Shown here piece by piece: positions 8,341 through 14,876 of a stretch of DNA of 14,955 bases. The stretch comes from JBMNCR01 sp049366695. Its GTDB lineage: Bacteria; Bacillota; Clostridia; Eubacteriales; Alkalibacteraceae. The translations under genes and the position numbers were made by a program. The notes beneath the pieces are model-generated. The model was not told where the DNA came from and searched no databases. It saw only the letters and a list, made by a program, of their open reading frames with translations. Location of the stretch: the NCBI GenBank assembly GCA_049366695.1, contig JBMNCR010000047.1, positions 1-14,955 on the forward strand, written 5' to 3'. Each line of letters starts with the position of its first letter. Position 1 is the stretch's first letter.

Positions 8341-8425
8341 TTTCATTACAACCACAATTAAAATATATTTAGTGAATCATCTAAATATGTGATAGTTATC
8401 TATCAAAATTGTGGTTGTAATGAAA
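8341..8425. repeat. 85-bp nested inverted repeat (three-way-junction fold) between dctP and dctQ
   Basis: A perfect 19-bp inverted repeat (8341-8359 and 8407-8425) encloses 47 bases that contain two further hairpins: an 8-bp stem (8365-8372 with 8381-8388) and a 6-bp stem with a TTAT loop (8390-8395 with 8400-8405). Nearly every base is paired, giving a closed three-way junction. It begins eight bases after the dctP stop codon. There is no clear T-run, so it is not a standard terminator. It may stabilise the dctP message, lowering the membrane subunits relative to the binding protein, or be a small palindromic mobile repeat. Confidence 0.85.
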
Positions 8426-8499
8426 TAATATTTTAGAAAAAAACATTCAGATGCAACTTATAATAAATTTGTTTTAGTATAATTAGAAAAGGAAGGTTA

Positions 8500-8970
8500 A
8501 TGAAATTTTTTATAAAAATATTAGACAAATTTTTACAGTATTTAAATGTATTTTTCCTAATACTATTGATTCTCACTGTATTTTCTGGAATTATTTCTCG
8601 ATATATAAATTTTAATATAGTTTTTTCTGAGGAATTTGGTAAATATTTTTTTATTTGGGTATGCATGATTGGAATTGCGATAGCAGCAAGGGAAGATGCT
8701 CATATAAGAATAGATTATTTTATATTAAAAACTAAGATAAATAATAAATTATCTACTATTTGTAGATTAATATTTTTTTTAGTCTTTAGTTTGATAATGA
8801 CATATTTAGGTTTTAAATTAACAATATTTCACTTTTCATTAGGGAAAACTACAATTGGCATTAGATTTCCCATATTTTTATTTACAGCTGCATTGCCTAT
8901 AGGTTTTAGCTTAACAAGCCTATCAATTTACATTAGTATGATTCAGAAAATATTTGATTATAAACAATAA
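8500..8970 (+). CDS. dctQ: TRAP transporter small membrane subunit DctQ
   Basis: A 156-residue protein with four hydrophobic membrane segments (about residues 15-37, 48-66, 85-107 and 122-146), the standard DctQ topology and length. 'EEFGKYFFIWVCMIGIAIAAREDAHIRIDYF' is split across segment 2 and the conserved loop, where the family's W-x-x-x-G-x-x-x-A and H-I-x-I-D-x-F pattern is clear. It partners the large channel subunit DctM in a sodium-driven uptake system fed by DctP. A GGAAGG ribosome site at 8491-8496 supports the ATG. It is separated from dctP by 167 bases holding a large inverted repeat, and from dctM by 19 bases. Confidence 0.9.
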   Translation: MKFFIKILDKFLQYLNVFFLILLILTVFSGIISRYINFNIVFSEEFGKYFFIWVCMIGIAIAAREDAHIRIDYFILKTKINNKLSTICRLIFFLVFSLIMTYLGFKLTIFHFSLGKTTIGIRFPIFLFTAALPIGFSLTSLSIYISMIQKIFDYKQ

Positions 8971-8989
8971 TAAAGGTGCTATATTATAT

Positions 8990-10267
8990 ATGGAAATATT
9001 TAGTTTTTTATCTATTTCGGTCGTTTTACTTTTTATTGGAGTTCCTATAACAGTAAGTTTAATGATGGGAGTTATTATAACAAATATATTTTTTAATATT
9101 TATCCAACAGCTACTATGGCAACTATTATTTATCATTCATTAGATTCATATGTATTGGTTGCGATACCACTATTTTTATTAGCGGGAATAACTATGTCAT
9201 ATGGTGGAATATCTAAAAAAATATTTGACTTTGCTGAATCTTTGGTAGGATTTACAAGAGGAGCTTTAGGTAATGTAAATATTGTGGCAAGCATGATTTT
9301 TGGTGGAATGTCGGGATCTTCAGTTGCAGATGTAGCTGGATTAGGCTTGATAGAAATTTCAGAAATGACTAAGAGGGAGTATCCAAAGCAATATGCTACA
9401 GCTGTAACAGTTGCCTCTTCAACAATGTCGGTTGTTATACCACCAAGCATCCTTTTGGTGATTTATGCAGTAAGTTCAGGAGTTTCGGTAGGTTCTATGT
9501 TACTTGCAGGTTTTTTTCCGGGAATAATCATTGGATTTGTTTTAATGTTAACGAACATAATAATATCTAAAAAAAATAAATGGGGAACAGAGGTAAAATT
9601 TTCACTTCCGAATATTTTAAAGCAAGGTTATTTTGGATTTCCAGCTCTTTTAATGCCATTAATTATTATTGGAGGAATTTTTTCTGGAATTTTTACTGCT
9701 ACGGAAGCCTCAGCAATTGCTTTATTGTATGCTATTCTAATAGGGATTTTTCTTTTTAAAAGTATAAAATTAAAAGATTTAACTAAGATTTTATATGAGG
9801 GTGGAAAAACTACAGGTATAGTTGCACTTGAACTTTCTTGTGGTTTATTATTAGCAAATTTCTTAGTAATAGAAGATGTTCCTAATAGTGTAGTAAGGTT
9901 ATGCTTGTCAATAACCGATAATCCATTTATTTTAATGTCTCTTATAAATATAGTTTTATTATTTGCAGGAATGTTTTTAAACCCAGGTACAGCAATAATA
10001 GTATTTAGCCAGGTTTTTTTACCTTTAATAAGTGAGATAGGTTATAATCCAATCCATTTTGGTATTATTATGGTAGTGAACCTTGCAATAGGACTGATCA
10101 CTCCACCAGTAGGTTCATGCCTTTATGCAGGTTCTGCAGTTTCAGGTCTAAAAATAGAAGAAATAATAAAGCCTCTTATTCCATTTTTTATTGCACTAGT
10201 ATTATCTTTGGTATTAATAATAATCTTACCATCATTAAGTCTTTATTTGCCATCATTATCTAGATAG
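8990..10267 (+). CDS. dctM: TRAP transporter large membrane subunit DctM
   Basis: A 425-residue integral membrane protein with about twelve hydrophobic segments, matching the DctM family in length and motifs. These include 'VAIPLFLLAGITMSYGGI', 'ASMIFGGMSGSSVADVAGLG', 'VASSTMSVVIPPSILLVIYA' and 'GLITPPVGSCLYAGSA'. It forms the sodium-coupled transport channel for the organic anion bound by DctP. The start is placed at ATG 8990, preceded by AAGGTG at 8973-8978, because the protein then begins MEIFSFLSISVVLLF like other DctM proteins. The upstream TTG at 8954 would overlap dctQ and add a hydrophilic 12-residue tail. Its stop is followed after 43 bases by the GRE activase, linking uptake and catalysis in one transcription unit. 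Confidence 0.93.
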   Translation: MEIFSFLSISVVLLFIGVPITVSLMMGVIITNIFFNIYPTATMATIIYHSLDSYVLVAIPLFLLAGITMSYGGISKKIFDFAESLVGFTRGALGNVNIVASMIFGGMSGSSVADVAGLGLIEISEMTKREYPKQYATAVTVASSTMSVVIPPSILLVIYAVSSGVSVGSMLLAGFFPGIIIGFVLMLTNIIISKKNKWGTEVKFSLPNILKQGYFGFPALLMPLIIIGGIFSGIFTATEASAIALLYAILIGIFLFKSIKLKDLTKILYEGGKTTGIVALELSCGLLLANFLVIEDVPNSVVRLCLSITDNPFILMSLINIVLLFAGMFLNPGTAIIVFSQVFLPLISEIGYNPIHFGIIMVVNLAIGLITPPVGSCLYAGSAVSGLKIEEIIKPLIPFFIALVLSLVLIIILPSLSLYLPSLSR

Positions 10268-10310
10268 CAATATCTTAATTAATACTTTAATTTATAGAAG
10301 GAATTTATAA

Positions 10311-11213
10311 ATGAATGTAAAAGGAATGATTTTTGATATACAGCACTTTTCAATACATGATGGTCCAGGAATTCGTACTTTGGTTTTTTTAAAAGGCTGC
10401 AATTTAAGATGTCGATGGTGTTCTAATCCCGAAGGCCAAAATCATGGAAAAGAATTATTCTATCAACCTAAAAAATGTATCGGCTGCTGGGATTGTATTG
10501 AAGCGTGTCCAAAAGGAGTAATTTTTCTCAAAAAAGGACAATTGTCTTTTAATAGAGAGCGTTGTGATTATTGTGCTAAATGTATAGAGGCTTGTAATAC
10601 AGAAGCACTTGTCATAAAAGGTAAGGAGGTATATGCTCATGATGTCTTGAAAGAAATAATGAAAGATATGAAATTTTATGAAATTAGTCAAGGAGGGGTA
10701 ACCTTAGGAGGAGGAGAGCCTCTACTTCAAAGTAATTTCGCTGTATCAATTTTGAAGGCATGTAAAGAAAAAGGGATACATACAACAATAGAGACTGCTG
10801 GATACGTTCCGTGGACGAATATTGAGCAAGTAATACCATTTACAGATCTTTTTCTTTATGATATAAAACATATGGATCCAAAAATTCATGAAGATTATAC
10901 TGGTGTAGATAATATAACAATTTTATCCAATTTAGAAAAGCTTGCAAAGAAAGGATGTTCAATTATAGTCCGAACCCCGATAATTCCCAATTTCAATAAT
11001 AATGAGGATGAAATATCTAAAATTATTCATTATATAAAAAAAATTGGTATTAAAAAATATGATCTTATACCCTATCATAATTATGGTAAAAATAAGTATT
11101 ATTCCTTAGGGCGAGTTTATCGATATAGTAAGAATATTATCGATAAAAAAATACTTCAGTATTACAGGGAAAAAATAATTAATCAAGGATTAGAAAGTCG
11201 TAGAATTGAATAG
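10311..11213 (+). CDS. Glycyl radical enzyme activating protein (radical SAM)
   Basis: A 300-residue radical SAM activase that removes a hydrogen atom from the radical glycine (G763) of the partner encoded at 4827-7193. The SAM-cluster motif CxxxCxxC is C30, C34 and C37 in GCNLRCRWCSNPEG. The SAM-binding GGVTLGGGEPL is at 128-138. An inserted two-cluster ferredoxin domain has cysteines at 56, 59, 62, 66 and 85, 88, 91, 95. This insert is typical of activases for glycerol dehydratase, CutC and arylacetate decarboxylase-type enzymes and is absent from the pyruvate formate-lyase activase. GAAGGA at 10297-10302 supports the ATG. Enzyme and activase are usually adjacent, but here the whole TRAP transporter lies between them, implying that uptake, enzyme and activase are one functional unit. 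Confidence 0.95.
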   Translation: MNVKGMIFDIQHFSIHDGPGIRTLVFLKGCNLRCRWCSNPEGQNHGKELFYQPKKCIGCWDCIEACPKGVIFLKKGQLSFNRERCDYCAKCIEACNTEALVIKGKEVYAHDVLKEIMKDMKFYEISQGGVTLGGGEPLLQSNFAVSILKACKEKGIHTTIETAGYVPWTNIEQVIPFTDLFLYDIKHMDPKIHEDYTGVDNITILSNLEKLAKKGCSIIVRTPIIPNFNNNEDEISKIIHYIKKIGIKKYDLIPYHNYGKNKYYSLGRVYRYSKNIIDKKILQYYREKIINQGLESRRIE

Positions 11214-11281
11214 AAAATAAAATTTTAATTATGACAAAAAATAATTTTTAAAGCAATAATTAATATAAGGAGAAAATATTT

Positions 11282-12013
11282 ATGCATATAGATAAAGAAA
11301 AATGTATTGGCTGTGGTGTATGTGTTCCCTATTGTCCGGTAGAAGCTATAATTATTATTGACAAAAAGGCTGAAATTACTGACAAATGTGTAGAATGTGG
11401 AACATGTGGAAGAATTAATATAGTTCATTGCCCAACAAAAGCTATTCAAGAAGATAATGATGTATATGAGAGACCAAAATCTGTTAGTAAATTTTTTAGC
11501 GATCCAATGGCTTACCATCCAGAAACTAAAGTACCAGGTAGGGGTACGGAAGAAGTAAAAACAAATGATGTGACAGGAAGAGTTAAAAGAGGCGAAGTAG
11601 GTATAGGCATTGAAATTGGTAGACCTTCTGTTGGAGCAGGGTTTTCGGATGTTGAAAAAATAGCAACAGCTTTAGCTGAACTTGATTATATGTCTTTTGA
11701 AAAAGATAATCCGATATCATATCATATAAAAGACAAAAAAGAAGGAAAAGTATATGATGATTTAAGAGAAAGAAGAGTTATTTCAGCAATAATAGAGTTT
11801 ACTATACCTATAGACAAAATGGAAGAAGTTTTAGATAAGGTTTTATCAGTTTCAGAAACTCTGAATACAGTTTTTACATTAGAAACTTTTATGAGACTTG
11901 AGAATAATAATATCCCAGAAAAAGTTGAAAAAATTCTTGCAAATCTAAATTTGCATTATCGTCCTAATTCAAAGATTAATTTGGGTCTAGGCAGACCTAT
12001 AAAGGAGATATAA
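11282..12013 (+). CDS. Two-cluster ferredoxin-domain protein with an uncharacterised C-terminal domain
   Basis: A 243-residue cytoplasmic protein. The N-terminus has eight cysteines for two [4Fe-4S] clusters: a classical set C8, C11, C14, C18 and an unusual set C36, C39, C42, C50 with seven residues before the last cysteine. A linker with 'PGRGTEEVKTNDVTGRVKRG' (about 89-108) leads to a C-terminal alpha/beta region (110-243) containing 'EIGRPSVGAG' and ending 'INLGLGRPIKEI'. The linker and domain look like a recurrent family in anaerobic Firmicutes, and some relatives may be labelled 6-hydroxynicotinate reductase-like; this is from memory and uncertain. The C-terminal part has an ACT-like alternation of charged helices and beta strands. 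AAGGAG at 11267-11272 supports the start. The stop is only two bases before the next gene, so the two are translationally coupled. Confidence 0.75.
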   Translation: MHIDKEKCIGCGVCVPYCPVEAIIIIDKKAEITDKCVECGTCGRINIVHCPTKAIQEDNDVYERPKSVSKFFSDPMAYHPETKVPGRGTEEVKTNDVTGRVKRGEVGIGIEIGRPSVGAGFSDVEKIATALAELDYMSFEKDNPISYHIKDKKEGKVYDDLRERRVISAIIEFTIPIDKMEEVLDKVLSVSETLNTVFTLETFMRLENNNIPEKVEKILANLNLHYRPNSKINLGLGRPIKEI

Positions 12014-12015
12014 TT

Positions 12016-12636
12016 ATGACACATTCGCTACATAGAACTGGATCAGTTAATAGTCTAAAAAAAGATTATGTAATACTAATTACACCTGCAGTTGGAATAA
12101 ATCATTATGATTCCAAAGAAAAGTTGATTAAAATATTGGATAAAATATTTGAATTAGAGCCAACAAATATTGGTTCATATGAAACAGGTACTATTTTTAG
12201 CGGTGCCACGATCGAGGATATAAAGGAACAATTATCCGAGACACCGAGAGTACGTTGTTGCTTTTCAGAAAAAGAAAAAATAAAAGAATTAGTAAAATAT
12301 ATAAAAGATAATAATTTTGGACTTTCTGTTACGCTTAGTGGATTAACAGAAGAAATAATGTCTTTGGCAGAAGAGTTGGATATTGAGCCACATTCAATTA
12401 ATCTATCCCTGGGCGTATTTGGTAGAACAGAAAAATTACCTCCAGAAGAAGTATTGGAATTTATTACTATGTGTGGTCATGGTATGATCTCAAGAAATTT
12501 GGTTACAAAATTAATTAAAGAGGTTAGAGATGGTAAGAAATCAAAAGAACAGGCTGCAAAGATAATGGCAAGCCCCTGTGTATGTGGAATTTTTAATACA
12601 AATAGGGCCATTGAACTACTTAATAAATATTGTTAA
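12016..12636 (+). CDS. Conserved hypothetical protein paired with the ferredoxin-domain gene
   Basis: A 206-residue soluble protein with no domain I can name confidently. It begins 'THSLHRTGSVNSLKKDYVILITPA', has a Rossmann-like alternation of strands and helices, and carries the motifs 'SLGVFGRTEKLPPEEVLE' (131-148) and 'TMCGHGMIS' (151-159). Near the C-terminus is a Cys-x-Cys (C188, C190) in 'SPCVCGIFN', and it ends in Cys206. Cysteines 153, 188 and 190 plus His155 could bind a metal or iron-sulfur cluster. It starts two bases after the ferredoxin-domain gene, with AAGGAG at 12003-12008 inside the preceding gene. The pair therefore probably makes one complex. Codons 62 to the stop are duplicated almost exactly at 13723-14159, where they form a truncated copy. 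The function is unknown; an assembly or redox role is a guess. Confidence 0.75.
   Translation: MTHSLHRTGSVNSLKKDYVILITPAVGINHYDSKEKLIKILDKIFELEPTNIGSYETGTIFSGATIEDIKEQLSETPRVRCCFSEKEKIKELVKYIKDNNFGLSVTLSGLTEEIMSLAEELDIEPHSINLSLGVFGRTEKLPPEEVLEFITMCGHGMISRNLVTKLIKEVRDGKKSKEQAAKIMASPCVCGIFNTNRAIELLNKYC
12200..12635 (+). repeat. Direct repeat, copy 1 (3' part of the 12016 gene)
   Basis: These 436 bases recur at 13723-14158, offset by 1523 bases. I count two mismatches, both in the last 25 bases, plus a third G/A change just past the end that turns TAA into TAG. Such identity implies a recent duplication or ongoing gene conversion. Confidence 0.95.
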
Positions 12637-13288
12637 TAAAAGAATATTATTTATCCAAAATGGTAGAAATGTCTAGTTAATTATAAAATATATTATTTCA
12701 AAGACGTGTTTGCAAATCCAAGTTCTATCCTATAGAAATAGGATACTATTTAACCAGATCCCGGTAAAGCAAATTTACGTTTGACATCGGTAAATTTCTG
12801 ATAAGGGTTCTTTCCCTTTAGCCGGTAAACTGATTCGTTCTTTAAAAATTGCAATAGTAATAGTAAATAAACTAATACTGATCATCCTGCAACTAACCAA
12901 AACAAATATAAACATTTTTAAGCATGGCAATCTGGTAGAATTCTTCCAAAGTGTTCTATCAAATCTTTCTTCCAAAACTTGCTTTTAGAGTTCTAGGCTT
13001 AATTCGGTTATGTCTGATACTGAATCCTGCCAGAAATGTCTCATATTCATGCTTGCCATTTATCCAGTGGGTAGGTATAAGTCTTTACCATTATTGGTTA
13101 AAATATAGTCTAAGGGAATATTGGAAATATCATAAATCGTAATAATTTTTAAACTGTCTTAACTACTCATAATAAGTGGTAGATGATGAGATAAATAATT
13201 TAATTGTTAACACAACTTGAAACCATTACAGATATATAGTATATATTACTAAATGTAATTAAAAAATAAATATAATTGAGGTGTCTTT
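12637..13288. other. 652-bp region without an intact gene; decayed sequence, perhaps a transposase relic on the minus strand
   Basis: No credible intact gene lies here. The part from about 12700 to 13142 is less AT-rich than its surroundings. Its minus strand reads, across frameshifts and stops, protein-like pieces such as 'IPLDYILTNNGKD' (near 13130-13080), 'GKHEYETFLAGF' and 'HNRIKPRTLKASFG' (near 13040-12970). The NNGKD segment resembles the DNG(K/S) block of rve/Mu-type transposases, but I could not establish the family. An 8-bp hairpin (12726-12733 with 12738-12745) and three CGGTAAA copies (12762, 12788, 12823) may mark an element end. The remainder, 13143-13288, is AT-rich leader DNA of the next gene. 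Confidence 0.3.
13217..13247 (+). promoter_or_regulatory. Possible promoter for the PPC-domain gene
   Basis: TTGAAA at 13217-13222 is followed by TATATA (13240-13245, 17-base spacer) or TATATT (13242-13247, 19-base spacer). The -10 region lies in a 15-base palindrome of alternating A and T centred on 13239. The gene is separated from its neighbours by the decayed segment, so it plausibly needs its own promoter. The match is only moderate in such AT-rich DNA. Confidence 0.35.
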
Positions 13289-13708
13289 ATGAAAGTTGAA
13301 AAAACTATGTTGAAAAATTTGGTTTTCATTCGCCTTAACCCTGGAGATGATCTTCTCCAAGCTCTCACTTTAGCGATGAAGAAAAATAACATCAATAATG
13401 CTATAATCCTTATGGGGGTTGGTTCTGTAACAAGCCATCACTTTCATGTAGTAGCTAGTACAGATATCCCGCCGAAGGAATATAACACCAAGGGAGAAGC
13501 TGCAGCCGATATTGTAAATATTAATGGTGCAGTAATAAACGGTAGGGTTCATGCCCATATTATTTTTTCCAATGAGGCTGTTGCGTATGGTGGTCATCTT
13601 GAAAAGGGTTGTGAAGTTCTAACTTTTTCTATAATAACACTTGCAGAGGTTGATGAAGATTTTGATAAATGGGACAGTGTTGGGAACATAGAGGATTTAT
13701 TAGACTAA
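13289..13708 (+). CDS. PPC/DUF296-domain protein
   Basis: A 139-residue single-domain protein of the PPC (plants and prokaryotes conserved, DUF296) family, close to the usual 130-145 residues. It has the family start 'LVFIRLNPGDDLLQAL' (11-25), 'AIILMGVGSV' (38-47) and the metal-site histidines H88, H90 and H103 in 'GRVHAHIIFSNEAVAYGGHLEKG'. Bacterial members form trimers and are often called DNA-binding, but their biochemical role is mostly unsettled. There is no AT-hook here. GAGGTG at 13278-13283 supports the ATG. It sits inside the 1523-bp unit bounded by direct repeats, after decayed sequence and before a truncated gene copy, so it may have arrived with, or been displaced by, the rearrangement. 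A link to the upstream pathway is not established. Confidence 0.85.
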   Translation: MKVEKTMLKNLVFIRLNPGDDLLQALTLAMKKNNINNAIILMGVGSVTSHHFHVVASTDIPPKEYNTKGEAAADIVNINGAVINGRVHAHIIFSNEAVAYGGHLEKGCEVLTFSIITLAEVDEDFDKWDSVGNIEDLLD

Positions 13709-13722
13709 CGAGAAAAAATGTT

Positions 13723-14158
13723 GCGGTGCCACGATCGAGGATATAAAGGAACAATTATCCGAGACACCGAGAGTACGTTGTTGCTTTTCAGAAAAAGAAA
13801 AAATAAAAGAATTAGTAAAATATATAAAAGATAATAATTTTGGACTTTCTGTTACGCTTAGTGGATTAACAGAAGAAATAATGTCTTTGGCAGAAGAGTT
13901 GGATATTGAGCCACATTCAATTAATCTATCCCTGGGCGTATTTGGTAGAACAGAAAAATTACCTCCAGAAGAAGTATTGGAATTTATTACTATGTGTGGT
14001 CATGGTATGATCTCAAGAAATTTGGTTACAAAATTAATTAAAGAGGTTAGAGATGGTAAGAAATCAAAAGAACAGGCTGCAAAGATAATGGCAAGCCCCT
14101 GTGTATGTGGAATTTTTAATACAAATAGGGCCATTAAACTACTTAGTAAATATTGTTA
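13723..14158 (+). repeat. Direct repeat, copy 2
   Basis: Second copy of the 436-base repeat of 12200-12635. It begins 14 bases after the stop codon of the PPC gene. The left edge is sharp: the bases before 13723 do not match those before 12200. Homologous recombination between the copies would delete 1523 bases (the decayed region and the PPC gene) and leave an intact hypothetical gene. Confidence 0.95.
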
Positions 14159-14159
14159 G
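13723..14159 (+). pseudogene. 5'-truncated duplicate of the 12016-12636 gene
   Basis: This copy carries codons 62 to the stop of the upstream hypothetical gene in the same frame and no frameshift, but it lacks the first 61 residues and any ribosome site at the junction. The frame is open upstream only to a stop at 13701-13703. An ATG at 13718 is in another frame, and the first useful in-frame ATG is at 13881, preceded by no good Shine-Dalgarno; it would give a 92-residue C-terminal fragment. Two substitutions relative to the parent (Glu200 to Lys, Asn203 to Ser) and TAA to TAG all fall within the last 24 bases. The fragment keeps the MCGHGMIS and SPCVCG motifs, so a short expressed product is possible but unlikely. 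Confidence 0.85.
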
Positions 14160-14251
14160 AATGCTATCTGTTAAAATAAACAGAAATTATTAGCTGTTAA
14201 AATGTTCTGTTGTTCTTTTTTATTATAAAATAAAGGAAAATAATTTATATA

Positions 14252-14812
14252 ATGGAAATAAAAGATAGATATATTCAAAAAGCATCTAATCTAGGATTTT
14301 ATTATGAACAAAATTATCATGGATGTGCACAAAGTACTATAGCAGCTATTCAAGATGTTTTTAGTATAAAATTTGATTTTGTATTTAAAGCTGCTAGTTC
14401 ATTTGGTGGTGGTATTGGACGAATGACAGATGGAGTGTGTGGGGGATATGCGGGTGCTGTTATGATGATTAGTCTGTTTTTTGGAAGAAGCAGAACCAAA
14501 TTTAAAGATGATGAAACAGCTCGGATAAAAAATAACAAATTAGTTAACAAATTGCATGATAAATTTTTAGAAAAATATGGCACGGTTATTTGTCGAGATA
14601 TACATAAAAAATTATTTGGAAGAACTTTTGATTTGTGTAATGTAAATGAACGTAAAGTTTTTATAGATAATGGTGCACATATAGATAAATGCACAAATGT
14701 AGTAGCTCAATCATCTGCTTGGTGTACTGAATTAATATTAGATGGCTTACTTGAAGAAAGTGTAATTTTAGAAAAGTTAAAGTTTTTAGATTATTTAAAT
14801 AAAAAAAATTAA
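14252..14812 (+). CDS. C_GCxxG_C_C-family redox protein
   Basis: A 186-residue soluble protein of the C_GCxxG_C_C family, which is named for its conserved cysteines and found mainly in anaerobes. Visible family elements are 'NYHGCAQSTIAAIQDVF' with C25, 'SSFGGGIGRMTDGVCGGYAGAVM' (49-71) with C63, C114 in 'TVICRDI', and C147 and C158 near the end. Members are thought to carry redox-active or metal-binding cysteines, but the reaction is not established. AAAGGA at 14232-14237 lies 14 bases upstream of the ATG, longer than ideal. The 95 bases between the pseudogene stop and this start show no clear promoter. It may have directly followed the ferredoxin-domain gene pair before the 1523-bp rearrangement. 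Confidence 0.85.
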   Translation: MEIKDRYIQKASNLGFYYEQNYHGCAQSTIAAIQDVFSIKFDFVFKAASSFGGGIGRMTDGVCGGYAGAVMMISLFFGRSRTKFKDDETARIKNNKLVNKLHDKFLEKYGTVICRDIHKKLFGRTFDLCNVNERKVFIDNGAHIDKCTNVVAQSSAWCTELILDGLLEESVILEKLKFLDYLNKKN

Positions 14813-14849
14813 ATTTATTGAATAATATTCTGCTAATTAAATACAGCGA

Positions 14850-14876
14850 GAGCCCCCATCTTTAAAATGGGGGCTC
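14850..14876 (+). terminator. GC-rich hairpin after the last gene, probable terminator
   Basis: A perfect 10-bp stem (14850-14859 with 14867-14876), rich in C/G, with a seven-base loop lies 38 bases after the 14252 gene's stop. It is one of the most stable short hairpins in the window and stands out in AT-rich DNA. The bases just after it are AAAACTTC rather than a T-run, so it is not a textbook intrinsic terminator; it could instead be the end of a mobile element. Confidence 0.45.

Noticed and set aside
8341..8425. Intrinsic terminator reading of the dctP-dctQ palindrome
   Set aside because: The stem is AT-rich and encloses a 47-base loop, and only a short T-run appears several bases later.
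8433..8666. Minus-strand ORF over the start of dctQ
   Set aside because: It overlaps the ribosome site and start of a clear DctQ gene and resembles no family.
8954..8989. Upstream TTG start for dctM
   Set aside because: It would overlap dctQ and add a hydrophilic tail. ATG 8990 has a ribosome site and a typical DctM N-terminus.
12775..12975. 66-codon minus-strand ORF as an independent gene
   Set aside because: No ribosome site. It is one frame of the frameshifted relic, not a complete protein.
12951..13142. 63-codon plus-strand ORF in the region without genes
   Set aside because: No ribosome site. The opposite strand of the same stretch reads more like decayed protein-coding sequence.
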